Source: Megaustenia siamemsis (Eukaryota; Mollusca; Gastropoda; Stylommatophora; Ariophantidae). From it: a stretch of 64,000 nt of DNA. This document shows positions 45,856-56,455 of the stretch, piece by piece (within the stretch, counting starts at the first letter, position 1; each line of letters begins with the position of its first letter). Below the pieces are notes generated by a model. That model worked only from the letters and a program-made list of their open reading frames with translations. It was not told the DNA's origin and ran no database searches. The DNA lies in assembly GCA_032433765.1 (NCBI GenBank), contig JAVIAB010000101.1:62326092-62390091 (forward strand), given 5' to 3'. The translations under genes were made by a program, and so were the position numbers.

Positions 45856-46637
45856 TTTCAACATTAATTATTACATTTAAAAAACAGTATATAAAGCACA
45901 ATGAAAATAGTAAAGGAAGGTGTTGTTTTTTTCGAATGCTTAATGCAACATTAAATAGTATGATGAAAAATAAAATAAAAACAGCTAAAATTAGTAACAA
46001 TCAAAATCAAAATGTTGTAAAAGCATGAATAAAAACGAATGTAGCGAATATATTTCAATGAAATTAAAAATAATGTGCTCACATTGGATGTCTTTTTATT
46101 CAACTTGAAAAAAAAAAAATAATAAATGACGTACAGTGTAATACATGGATTTGAGACTTTCTAATACAAACTCAAACAAATATTAAATCAATAACAAAAA
46201 AGGATAATGCTGTTAAATAAGGTTGTGTCGAACCAGTTCAGCCCCTCTATGCATGCATGTTATATTTTCTTTTTTCGTACACCATCTTTTACCTCTGACG
46301 AAGTCCCTATAGACTAGGAACTGAACTTTGCGCGTTAATCCAATTTTCTCTGGCAGCCGTGTGCACAGGGGTCCCTCGCCGCACGGGCAGATAACTCCGA
46401 CTTCGGAGGTACTCATTTTTTTTATGTCGATGAGTAATTGACCATTTAAGCCGGGCCTCGGTTAAAATGTGTGAATGAGTCTTTTCATTTTTGTTATTAT
46501 AATCCAGAGGTAATAAATAACGTGTGGTCAATATCTTCTTCCATTTATCTAAATAATATGTTGTGTCGAACCAGTTCAACCCCTCTATGCAACCATGTCT
46601 AGCAGCCATGTACCATCCATATAAATGTGTAATATAA
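45856..46637. other. Unclassified; contains a segment flanked by direct repeats
   Basis: A ~38-base sequence (TGTGTCGAACCAGTTCA, CCCCTCTATGCA) occurs at 46224-46256 and 46561-46593 in the same orientation, flanking about 305 bp that includes a GC-rich block (CCGTGTGCACAGGGGTCCCT). It could be an unrecognised SINE-like insertion with a long duplication or a local duplication. Both minus-strand frames crossing it are short. Confidence 0.5.
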
Positions 46638-46891
46638 TAAAGTAAAAAGCACCCTCACGCAAAGTGGCGGATATGGAATATGGTGTTAGTGACCATAATG
46701 TGTGCAGACCATAGGCACACGATTTTTGGGGTAATGTCGCCGATATTACGCCCGTGCCTCTTTACTTTCCCAGAATAAAATCCGGTATCCATTAAAGGCT
46801 GGATGAACCTGGAAGCCGTCGATCAGGAACGAACCCGGCCTCGTGTCCTTTGTAGTCCAGTTCACTAACGACTGAGCTATGGCGGCTCTCA
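46638..46891 (-). mobile_element. SINE1, full length
   Basis: On the minus strand it starts GAGAGCCGCCATAGCTCAGTCG, with A box and B box, and ends at the ACTTTACTTTATT side near 46638. The LINE-C target point is unoccupied. Confidence 0.92.
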
Positions 46892-46989
46892 TCTTCACGT
46901 GGTGTGTTCTTTGTAACTTTCTTTTGAAACGATATAGGCACCAGGGCTCTGATCGATGATAATTGAAATATTAGCTAATCCCTAAAGTA

Positions 46990-47609
46990 GCATTCAATTT
47001 CTTATCTTTAAACTCTGCTAAACCCAATGAGGTCATAATATAAATAATCTTAGGTATGCTGATGATACAGTCTTAATCGCTAAGAGTGAAAATGAGTTAC
47101 AAGAAATGTTATATATTATAGTGAAAGAAAGCAAAAACAAAGGACTCAGCCTTAATAGCAAAAAGAAAGAAGTAATGGTAACAACAAGGAAAAGGACATC
47201 GCCTCAGTGCAAAATAATGACAAGTGGAACAATGTTAAAACAGTTAATGAATTTAAATAGTGTGGAACTTTGTTAGCCTCAGACGGAAGATGTACAAAAG
47301 AGGTGAGATGTAGAATGGCTCAGGCAAAAGCAATTCCGAAAAATAAGGAAGATACTACGCAATCCATTTTTGACAACAGAAACAAGAAAAAGAGTTCTTA
47401 AATGTTATATAGAGCCAGTTTTAATATATGGATGCGAATCATGCACAATAGCACAACAGGCAAGAAAATCACTGGAGTCTGTAGAAATGTGGTTTTACAG
47501 AAGAATGTTGAGAATACCACGGACAGCTAAAAAGAGTAATGAAATGGTTCTGAAAGAGGTCAAAGCAAAAAGAGAGCTAATTTCCAATATTAGGAAGAAA
47601 CAATCATCA
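46990..47609 (+). mobile_element. LINE-D2, left part of an interrupted copy
   Basis: Carries the RT active site in LRYADDTVLIAKSENELQEM (47050-47105), then the post-RT segment and 47370-47609 reading KRVLKCYIEPVLIYGCESC, VEMWFYRRMLRIP and KRELISNIRKKQSS. One or two frameshifts. It stops at CAATCATCA where another sequence is inserted. Confidence 0.9.
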
Positions 47610-47932
47610 CCGGCTTGTTGCAGGAGCTACTGAGTTAAGTGCTCTGTGCACACCGTGAGCTGTGTGTCTCATCCGTTTTGATCCTGCTTCGATATCCCGC
47701 TTGTTTACGATGAATGATGATATCGTATGACAGGGAACAGTTGGCTGTGTTCACTTTCTGCGCGGTTTCGCCTTATGTCTTTTGGCGTGTGCTGAGACTG
47801 CTACGATGGGGACTACAGTTACCTTTCTTTGTTTGGGAGATGAGTTGGTAATTCGGATGATTCCACTGGCACGGGCGGTTGAGCAATTATGGATTTTAAT
47901 TCGTTTGCTGTGATGCCGAGGCCTTCCATAAC
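47610..47932. mobile_element. Unclassified 323-bp insertion in LINE-D2
   Basis: Flanked by a perfect 9-bp duplication CAATCATCA (47601-47609 and 47933-47941); removing it restores LINE-D2. The insert is distinctly GC-rich (about 47 percent by eye), starts CCGGCTTGTTGCAGG and ends GCCTTCCATAAC, with no poly-A and no obvious inverted repeats. GTTTTGATCCTGC near 47678 is a weak B-box candidate. It could be a SINE of an unknown family or a non-autonomous DNA element. Confidence 0.8.
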
Positions 47933-48045
47933 CAATCATCATTTTTTGTCCACATAATGAGAAGAGAACAACTGGAATATATTGTAACAACAGGAACAAT
48001 TGAGGGACGAAGAAGAGATAGAGGGAAGCAAAGAGTTATAAAAGT
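47933..48045 (+). mobile_element. LINE-D2, right part
   Basis: AATGAGAAGAGAACAACTGG, TTGAGGGACGAAGAAG and GGGAAGCAAAGAG continue the D2 C-terminus; the final block and tail are missing. Confidence 0.88.
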
Positions 48046-48884
48046 TTAGACGAGAGAGGCAATCCGATCTAGGTTATATTCACTTACCAATTGAGAATCT
48101 GATCGTTGCCTAAATATTTATGTTGCATGTTTGTGTGAAATATAAGGAGAGACAAAATGAAAATAATAATTTAAAGAAAACATCTAAGTTGCGTAATAAT
48201 ATATATTTCAAGGTAAATAAGTAATTAGTTACCGTCAGGAACTTGGGTGGCAGCCTGACATAATTGCCTACACGCTTCCTACTTTTAACATGTCTCTACT
48301 TTCATTGTGTTTAATGGGTTTGGTTCAAAAGATTTTCCAGAGACTTTTGGAAGCGATGCTTCCGGTCTGAATGAGTGGCTTGTTTACTGATGCTATTAAG
48401 TTAAACAATTCTGATATAATTGCTGTCATCGTCACTCTTAGATTCATATAAAAAACGAAGCTAAATGTATCAATAATTTCAAGTGATAATGAGGCAAAGA
48501 TGATACAAATGGGTATAATTTCTTGAAGTTACTGAATCATTCTATGTCTATAAGGTTACTAAAAGGAAAGCGATTTCCATGCTTGGGAATTATAGAATGG
48601 GCCATGGGAGAATGACAAGATACAACCGGAAACATTTGTAACGAACAACGAGATGCTAGAACCATCACGTACTCCATCAATGATGATCGTTTTTGCATAA
48701 AAGTGTGGCTATAGTGGAGAGCTATTACACCCCCCTTCCCCCTCTATCTCTGATGTTGCACAATGTCATATGTTCTACAGTCAATCCTTTCATGTTGAAA
48801 ATTCGCTTTCGTATCTGTCTGTGACTTATTTACCGCGTATGTTCCACTCCAAGATGGCTTACAGTAAGTTCATGTAACCTTTTC
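48046..48884. other. No recognised feature
   Basis: AT-rich; no shared repeat or coding motif seen. Confidence 0.4.
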
Positions 48885-49665
48885 ATCATCATCATCATCA
48901 ATATTGCATGATCTTTGCAGAACGTTGCATTCGCCGCAGCCCGTATGAACGAATCACTATCTATAGCCAGATGTCACACAGAACGTTGCATTCTCCACAG
49001 CCAGTCTGAAAGAATTTCTGTTTCTAGCCAGATTTCCCACAGAACGTTGCATTCTCCACAGCCCGTCTGAAACAATTTCCGTCTCTAGCCAGATCTCCCA
49101 CAGAACGTTGCATTCACAACATCCCGTCTGAAAGAATTTATGTTTCTAGCCAGATCTCCCACAGAACGTTGCATTCACAACATCCCGTCTGAAAGAATTT
49201 ATGTTTCTAGCCAGATCTTCCACAGAACGTTGCATTCACAACATCCCGTCTGAAATAATTTTTGTTTCTAGTCAGATCTCCCACAGAACGTTGCATTCAC
49301 AACATCCCGTCTGAAATAATTTTTGTTTCTAGCCAAATCTCCCACAGAACGTTGCATTCACCACAGCCCGTGCGAAAGAATCACTATCTCTACCAAGATC
49401 TCCGACAAATTAATCTGTTGTCATTTTCATATTATTATTAATGTCTTCAAACCACCTATTTCTATATCTGCCTCAGTATCGTATTCGTGAAATCTCGTCG
49501 TTTAATATGTTCTTTCCAGCCCGCTGTGACGTTTGATGTGGCCATAGTATTTTAATTTCTTCTGTAGAATTGTGTTTATAATCTAGTTCCTTTTTTATAT
49601 ATAAATCTTTTAATATGTCTGAATTGCTCTTTTCATTTATTCAAGATCTATTAAGAATGTTTCGG
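48885..49665 (-). mobile_element. LINE-F C-terminal fragment carrying a 61-bp array
   Basis: Antisense. It begins with the tail complement CATCATCATCATCATCA, then the terminal coding block repeated eight times, then the upstream region (CCGCTGTGACGTTTGATGTG, GAATTGCTCTTTTCATT) homologous to 8945-9320. Confidence 0.8.
48919..49406 (-). repeat. 61-bp minisatellite derived from the LINE-F 3' end
   Basis: Eight units starting at 48919, 48980, 49041, 49102, 49163, 49224, 49285 and 49346, each with AGAACGTTGCATTC, CCGTCTGAAAGAATTT and GTTTCTAGCCAGATCTCCCAC. On the minus strand each unit encodes the DLARDR..FRRAVENATFC end of LINE-F. LINE-F at 8945-9320 has it once. Confidence 0.93.
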
Positions 49666-50092
49666 TGTTTTTTGTTTTGTTTTTGTTTTGCATAACCTGA
49701 AAGGTATCGGTTCAAATTGTGTTAAACAGAAATGTCGTCTAGGCAATAGTCGGAAATAAAAGAAAGTAAAACCTAAAAGAAGATTGATGGGAGATATCAC
49801 AGACGAATCTTGAATGAGTGTTGCAGGAGGTGGACATCTCTCGCAGGACAGAGAAAACGTGTAGTTTTCTTTCGAGTCAAATTCCGACAGGACAAGCTAG
49901 ATGATTATGAGTATTTTATTTGTTTTCTTGTAAGTTGTTGCTAAATCCTAAGACCTAATAGAACCTTAGAGCTGTTGTCCGTGATTTTCGGAGAGTTCTG
50001 ATGCACGTATAATATGTCGTCTTAAAACAACTGTATGCTTATGAGTTGACCACATTAATTTGAGGACAATTTAATAATAATTGGTCTAAATT
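49666..50092. other. No recognised feature
   Basis: No shared repeat beyond the faint LINE-F end near 49720. Confidence 0.4.
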
Positions 50093-50332
50093 ATTGGACA
50101 ATCATCATTTGTTGGTCATGTAACGAGAAGGGAACAGCTGGAATGTATTGTGACAACTGTAGAAGTTGGCTGACGGATAGAGGGAAGCAAAGAGAAAATA
50201 TACCAGACAGTTTAAGAGATAGGCTTGGCAGAAGAGTAACAACAGAAATGATAAATAACTGTTGAGATTGAAAGTTGTGGAGAGACATGTCCCCCTTTTC
50301 CAGCAGGCATGGCACTTGATTATGATCATACA
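50093..50332 (+). mobile_element. LINE-D2 3' fragment
   Basis: TCATGTAACGAGAAGGGAAC, GATAGAGGGAAGCAAAGAG, GATAAATAACTGTTGAGATTG, ending at ATGGCACTTGATTATGATC. Confidence 0.88.
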
Positions 50333-51248
50333 TTGTTGATGATGAAATAAACCCGCTCGTTTATCAATCTGGGCCAGTGGCGGTACACTCTCAATCAGAT
50401 CCAAACAGGATTTAAACTGTCTCGTTCCTCTCGGAGGTCAAAAAGTGTAAACTATACATAAACTATGCAGTGCATGTACTGTACATGAGATCTTATATCG
50501 CGTGTTTCAATGAACATTTTGACAGATTTAAGAAGTGGTACTACATCTTTACGGACAGTCAAACTGCCATATTTCTATGTTAAACGTAGTAGGCAAAACG
50601 ATGACGAGCCAATAGGTAAGTAGAAACATGTCTACTATTTGAAATGAGAAAAAAAATCAAAACAAATGTTGACAATTAAGCATTTACTAACATTGGTAGC
50701 CAACAAGTGATATTATATTTGTTATAAGTCAACGTGGACGGAACATAGAACTTACAATCTTGCGAACTGGTCAGACTGGACTAAGTTAAAGAGAACGAGA
50801 GGAAGTATTCATGAAAGTAAAATATATATTTATGTGTAAATATGATGTAGTTTTAATGAAAATACATAGTATAAATGTGGTTTAGATATTGTATATATGT
50901 ATTGATATGTTTGTGCATATTTATAAACATCGATCATACAAGTGGTGCCCTACACAAACGTTAATACATCATTATGTCAGTGAACATATTTCCTTATTCA
51001 AGCTTTGTTGACAACGTTGACATAAATAATTTACTTAAAAAGCTGCAGAATCATCCACCCCGCTGCATTTAACCAATAAAACTCGTAATCTTTAGAAGCA
51101 ACATAACTTCTATTAATGTTCTAGAAATAGATAACATTTTTAACTCGTTGAGCACGGAACTATTTATCAATTTAGTGGTAGAGATTTCAGAGCCAAAATA
51201 TGTTTTAAATTGGTTTTAAGTATTAATCTACACGTTTATGTTTATCAG
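50333..51248. other. No recognised feature
   Basis: AT-rich single-copy-looking DNA; short AT runs at 50820-50960. Confidence 0.4.
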
Positions 51249-51509
51249 GGAGCCGCCATAGCTCAGTGGTTAGTGAACTGGACTACAAAGGACAAGAGGT
51301 AGGGTTCGATCCCAACCGACGGCTTCCTATTCACGCAGCCTTAAATGGTTACCTGATTTTTTTCTGGGAAAGTAAAGCGGCACGGACGTAATACCGACCA
51401 CATTACCCCAAAAACCATGTGCCGAAGGTCTGTAAAATTTATGGTCACTAACAACATATTCCCTATACGCCACTTCGCGTGACTGGGGTACTTTACTTTA
51501 CTTACTTAT
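51249..51509 (+). mobile_element. SINE1, full-length reference copy
   Basis: Starts GGGAGCCGCCATAGCTCAGTGG, with A box TAGCTCAGTGG and B box GGGTTCGATCCCAACC about 45 bases later; body with GTAAAGCGGCACGGACGTAA and TGTGCCGAAGGTC; the end TACTTTACTTTACTT. The first ~75 bases fold as a tRNA-like block. The element has no long poly-A tail. The LINE-C target point (CACTAACAACATATTCCC) is empty, giving a clean empty-site comparison. Confidence 0.93.
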
Positions 51510-52205
51510 ATGTATCTAACACTTAACATATTGCATATGACATTTATATAATTAAACGCGTAATTATATATCACTAATACCAAGATGATACAAGATCTAT
51601 TCCACAAAAATGGTTTGATGACAATTACCAATAATCAAATTGAGAATGACGCACTGTGCGGCTTAACGTACATGGCCGAAAACGGTATGACCCAGGGGTG
51701 CGTCGAAATGTACGGAAAAAGTTAACAAATTCCATTTAAAATGCACAATCTTAATATTTTTTTCACAAACAGTAGACTATTTCGTGGCAACAAAATGACT
51801 GACAGGTTGGTGGGGTCTGCTAGGTAAACTTAAAATCAGAGACGTATGACATTGCGAGAGCATTAAAGGAACACCTCTCACATGATGGCGAAGAAGGAAG
51901 CAGAGGATAATCTACTCATCACAAGAATAGTTGATCACGTCGACAAGGATGGCGAAAGCAGGAATATGCATCCTCATTGCAAAGAACTCAAAACTTTGAA
52001 ACAATGCAGGACAGAAACAAATAATTATATGAACACGTCCACTGATAAAACTGCCGGCAGAGCAGTTATGGCAATGCCTCACTGTGACAACGCCAATCCG
52101 AACTAAATAACAAAAAAAAAGTATATTTGAGATTATATAATTATGATATCAATTCACTAGGATTTATTTCACATCAACTGATTGAGTTTTAGAGATAATG
52201 AGATA
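51510..52205. other. Unassigned; one small open frame
   Basis: 51882-52106 on the plus strand is a 74-codon ATG frame (ATGATGGCGAAGAAGGAAGC) with mixed composition (RIVDHVDKDGESRNMHPHCK). No family motif, no clear splice sites. It could be a terminal exon; weak. Confidence 0.25.
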
Positions 52206-52212
52206 TGTGTGG

Positions 52213-52372
52213 GTCACCATTATTTTACTCCGAACATGTCCATAGGTACTCAGACCCCCTCAGTAAGTCTCGCCTTGTCCAGCGACTGACGACTCCAGTT
52301 CGGTGTTGGTTGATATGTTTTCTTACACGCACACACAAAGTTTCTTATTTCTGGATGTGCCCATCTTAACTT
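52213..52372 (-). mobile_element. LINE-G 3' fragment
   Basis: Antisense C-terminal end (ACTCCGAACATGTCCATAGG, CCAGCGACTGACGACTCCAG). Truncated at both sides and lacking the AATAACTC tail. Confidence 0.85.
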
Positions 52373-52789
52373 CCTTCTCTATTTCATCACTTATTGCACA
52401 TAGAGTAATAATTACATTTACAGGTAGTTAATATACAAACTTTTAGAGCTGCGAAGATCAAGTAATTTAACAGACTGTCAAAGTAGATATGCAAATCAGA
52501 CACTAACAACAATTTCTCTACATAGAAATTGTTGACACAACGTAATCATCAGGTGTGAAACGAGTATGTTGCCTGTATAGCTTTAAATGTATAAAGCACA
52601 TGCACACACCTGGACTACTATCTCAAATTATGGTCCTGCTGTTGTTTCGTAGATCTCATCACGTTATAACAAAATATTCCACTGTTCTAAGTTGGTTTTA
52701 ACTATAGCCTGCAATATTCCCGAGTGAATCCTGTAATTATTCACATCCAGTCACACATATTAAAAGTAGGTACATCTCCACACAAAATC

Positions 52790-53075
52790 TAAATCAAATG
52801 GTATTTCTTAACAAATAGTCAAAGACAATTAAATCCGGTAAAACTCCAGAAATAGTCACAAATACTGAAATACGGTATTTCTCTACACCTAGCAACAAGT
52901 TATAAAACCCAGGAAATCTGCATAAATGGTCAAAAACAATTAGCTCAGGTAAATCTCTACAGATATTCACAAACAAGTCAGGTAAGTCTTCACAAATAGT
53001 CACAAACAAGTCAGGTAAATCTTCACAAAAAGTCACAAACAAGTCAGGTAAATCTCCACAAATAGTCACAAATGC
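52790..53075. repeat. 33-bp minisatellite
   Basis: Five good units at 52910-53070 (AAATAGTCACAAACAAGTCA, GGTAAATCTTCAC) with more diverged ones to the left. Minus strand gives an 11-residue repeat (LPDLFVTICED) because 33 is a multiple of 3. Confidence 0.85.
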
Positions 53076-53179
53076 AATCAGCAATTTTGACGTTTAACAA
53101 CAAACACATCAATATAATAAGCTTCATACATAGTTACAAATATTTCAATCTATCAATTTCCGATAATGGAAGCGTTTTC

Positions 53180-55690
53180 TTTAATGATGGGATTAGGGTT
53201 AGGTTCACCGTTAGGATTAGGTTCGCCGTTAGGGTTTGGGTTGGGGTCAGGATGAAGGATAGGGTTGGAGTTAGGGTTATGGTTAGGGCTGGGTTTTGAG
53301 TTAGGGTTAAGGTTTAGGTTAGGGTTGAGGCTGGTTTTAGGGTTAGGATCAATGTTAGGGTTGATGTTAGGGTTAGATATGGGGTTTCGGTTGGGGCTAG
53401 GATTGGTGTTAGGATTATAGTTAGGGTTAGTGTTGGGGTTTGGGTTTGGGTTTGGGTTTGGGTTTGGGTTAGGGTTAGTGTTAAGGTTAAGGTTGGGGTA
53501 AGGGTCTTGGTTGGGGTTAGGTTTAGGCATAGGGTTGGAGTTAGGATTTAAGGTTTTTGTTAAAGTTAGGGATAGGGATTTGGTTAGCGTTTGGGTTTGG
53601 GTTGGGGTTAGGATTGGGGTAAGAGATAGGGTTGGGGTTAGAGTTAGTGTTGGGGTTATGGTTAGGGTTGGGGTTGGGGTTGGGGTTAGTGTTACGGTTA
53701 GGGTTATGGTTAGGGTAGGGGTTAGGGTTATAGTTGGGGTTTAGGTTAGGGTTGTCGTTAGGTTCAGATTTAGGGTTAGGGTTGGGGTTCATTAGGGTCA
53801 GGCTTAGTGTTAGGTTCAAGGTTAATGTTTGGGTTTGGGTTATGGTTGGGGAAGGGTTAGGGTTGAGTTTTTTGTTAGGGTTTAGGTTAGGGTTGGGTTT
53901 ATGGTTAGGTTTGTGGTTAGGGTTAGGTATAGGGTTGGAGTTAGTGTTAGGGTTGAGGTATAGTTAGGGTTAGGATTAGGGCTGGGGTTAGGGTTAGGCT
54001 TGGGGATTGGGTTAGGGTTGGGGTTACAGTGAGGGTTAGGGTTGGTGTTGGGGTTGGGGTTGGGGTTAGTGTAAGGGTTTGGGTTTGGGTTATGTTTAGG
54101 GTTAGGGTTGGGTATAGTTAGGGTTGGGATTAGGCTTTGGGTTAGGATCAGGGTTGGGGTTTGGGTTAGGGTTGGGGGTTAGGGGTTAGGGTTAGGGTTT
54201 GGGTTTGGGTTAGGGTCAAGGATAGGGTTAGAGTGAGGGTTAGGGTTAGGGTAGGCGTTGGGGTTTGGTTTGTGGTTAGTGTTAGGGTTTGGGTTTGGGT
54301 TATGGTTAGGGTTGGGTATAGTTAGGGTTAGGATTAGGGTTGGGGTTTGGGTTAGGGTTGGGTTGGGGTTAGGGTTAGGGTTAGGGTCTGGGTTAGGGTT
54401 TTGGTTAGGGTTAGGGATAGGGTTAGAGTTGGGGATACGCTTAGAGATAATGTTGGTTTTTGGGTTAGCGTTAAGGTCGGGGTTGGGTTTAGGGATAATG
54501 TTTAGGTTAGTGTTTTGGGGTTAGGGTTGCGGTTAGTTTTAAGGTTGGGGTTAGGGTTAAGTTTAGGGTTGGAGTTAATGATAGGGTTGATGTTTAGAAT
54601 AACGCTGGAGTTAGGGTTATGTTTGGGGCTAGGGTTAGGTATGAGCTTAGAGTTGGGGTTAGGGTTTGGGGTGGGTTTAAGGTTAGGGTTGGGGTTAGGT
54701 TTAGCATTAGGTAAGGGGTTTTAGGGTTGAAGTTCGGGTTAGGGTTAGGTTAGGGTGGGGTTTGGGTTAAGGTTGGCGTTAGACATAGGTTTAGAATTCT
54801 GGATAGGTTTAGGGTTTCGCTTTGGGTTAGAGTTTTGTTAGGGTTAGTTATGGGGTTGGGTTTGGAGTTGGCTTTAAGGTTAGGGTTAGGAATAGGGTTG
54901 GTGTTTTGGTTAGGGTTAAGTTTGAGGGTAGGATTTGGGTTGGTGTTAGGTTTAGCGTTAGTGTTAGGGTTCATGTTAGTGTTAGTGTTAGGTACGAGGT
55001 TAGTGTAATGGTTATGTTTAAGATTGGGATAAGTTTTGGGGGCTTAGGTTTATGGTTGGGGTTTGGGTCACGGTTAGGGTTTGGGTTTTGGTTAAGGTGT
55101 GCTTAGGCTTATGGTTGGCGTTGGGGTTTGGGTTAGTTTTAGGGTTAGGGCTAGATTTAGGGTTAGGGATAGGTACGGGTTAGAGTTGGGGTAAGGTTTA
55201 GGTTAGGGTCGTTTTTAGTGTTTAGGTTGGCGTTAAGGTTAGTTGTATTGTTGAGGTTAGGGTTATGCTTAGGATCAGGTTTAGGGTCAGGGTTAGGGTT
55301 AAGGTTAAGGTTATTGTTAGGGTTAGTGTTAGGATCAGGGTCTGGGTTGTATTTAGGGTTTGGGTTAGGGTTAGGGTTAAGATTATGGTTGGGGTTAGGG
55401 TTAGGTTTAGGTATGCGGTTAGAGTTAGGGTTAAGGTTGTTGTTAGAGTTAAGGTTAGGTATTTGTTTAGGCTTTGGGTTTGGATTAGGGTTAGGATTGG
55501 GTTTGGGTTAGGGTTTGGGATATGGTTAGCATTGGAGATACACTTAGGGATAGTGTTGTGGTTTAGGTTAGCGTTATGATTTGGTTTTTGGATTAGTGAT
55601 AAGGTTTAAGTTAATGTTTAGTTTAGGGTTGGGGTTAGGGCTGGAGTTAGGGTTAGGATTATGGTTGAGGTTTAGGTTAGGTATGTGGTA
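53180..55690 (+). repeat. Degenerate TTAGGG-like (telomere-type) array, 2.5 kb
   Basis: Nearly the whole interval consists of GGGTTA, GGGTTT, GGGTTG and GGATTA hexamers, with GTTAGGGTTAGGGTTAGGG present in places. The G-rich strand is the plus strand throughout. Long frames on both strands (Asn-Pro repeats on minus; Gly-Leu or Val-Arg on plus) are by-products. Confidence 0.95.
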
Positions 55691-55764
55691 TACACCAATG
55701 TGAGGTACTACTATACATTCAGTATATCCCGTTTACCAGGAAGTCACAATGATAACACCATTCA

Positions 55765-56222
55765 TGCTCCATAATTCAGTGCTCCTGAGGTTTGTAGAAA
55801 CAATAAAAACAAGAAAAATAGTTCGTAAATGTTATGTAGAGCAATTCTTAATTGATGAATGTGAATCATGGACAATAGGACAACAAACAAGAAAATCATT
55901 GAAGGCTATATCAATGTGGTTTTACAGAAGAATGTTGTGTATACCTTGAACAGCTAAGAATATAAATGAAAACGTATTGAAAGAGGCCAAAGCAAAACGA
56001 GAGCTAATATCCAATATTAACAAGGAAAAAAATAATCTTTTTTTGGCCATGTAATGAGAAAGGAACTTCTAAAATATAGTATAACTGGAAGAATTAAGGT
56101 ACAGATTAAGAGAATGACTTGGCAGAAGATCAACAACAGAAATTATAAATAACTGTCGATATCGAAAGTTGTGGGGAGACATGATCACCAATGCCAACAG
56201 GCATGGTATCTGATGATGATTA
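55765..56222 (+). mobile_element. LINE-D2 C-terminal fragment
   Basis: 55749-55949 reads VRKCYVEQFLIDECESWTIG then SLKAISMWFYRRML. The rest is frameshifted; ends GGTATCTGATGATGATTATTA. Confidence 0.88.
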
Positions 56223-56252
56223 TTATTTAAATTAAACATAAATACATTTAAT

Positions 56253-56260
56253 ATACTTAC
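56253..56260 (-). promoter_or_regulatory. Candidate splice donor of the peptide exon
   Basis: ACAGA followed by GTAAGTAT on the minus strand, close to the animal donor consensus. Confidence 0.45.
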
Positions 56261-56445
56261 TCTGTAGCTCCTTACCGATTGATGTTTGACTCCTTTTATC
56301 ATAAGCAGCTGTATCATCAGCGTTCCCATCAGATTCGAGTAAATCAGGTACAGTGTTACTTAATGTCAGGTCGAAGATGCAGCACGCAATAAAACACGCT
56401 GATAGGAGAACTGCGTGCGCCATTTCAAATTTATATTTCACAAAC
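56261..56445 (-). CDS. Candidate first coding exon of a secreted peptide precursor
   Basis: Minus strand. The acceptor ATCACTTACAG ends at 56446 and the donor is GTAAGTAT starting at 56260, leaving a 185-bp exon. ATG at 56423 (context TTTGAAATGGCG) follows 22 bases of leader. It encodes 54 residues plus one base, so the intron is phase 1. Residues 3-21 are a hydrophobic signal peptide (AVLLSACFIACCIF) followed by Asp-Leu-Thr-Leu-Ser. Next comes an acidic stretch (ESDGNADDTAAYD, 30-42), then Lys-Arg at 43-44, a classic convertase site, then SQTSIGKELQ. This layout matches prohormone or other secreted-peptide precursors. No relative recognised; the next exon should lie downstream on the minus strand (lower coordinates), unless lost. 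LINE-D2 ends 38 bp into the intron. Confidence 0.5.
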
Positions 56446-56455
56446 CTGTAAGTGA
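56446..56455 (-). promoter_or_regulatory. Candidate splice acceptor of the peptide exon
   Basis: TCACTTACAG read on the minus strand, preceded by an A-rich run and then T-rich sequence. A weak polypyrimidine tract lowers confidence. Confidence 0.4.

Noticed and set aside
43275..46028. Tyr/Thr/Ile/Leu repeat frames up to 551 codons
   Set aside because: The CTATA pentamer has no stop codon in any plus frame; all three frames are open together.
47370..47633. Intact reverse transcriptase gene at LINE-D2
   Set aside because: Frames are short and shifted, and the element is split by a 323-bp insertion.
13668..51320. SINE heads as true tRNA genes
   Set aside because: A and B boxes are present but the stems are imperfect, the anticodon arm is unclear, and each is followed by the same SINE body.
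53153..55579. Asn-Pro and Gly-Leu repeat frames as antifreeze- or structural-type proteins
   Set aside because: They come from degenerate TTAGGG-like DNA, with frames on both strands at once.
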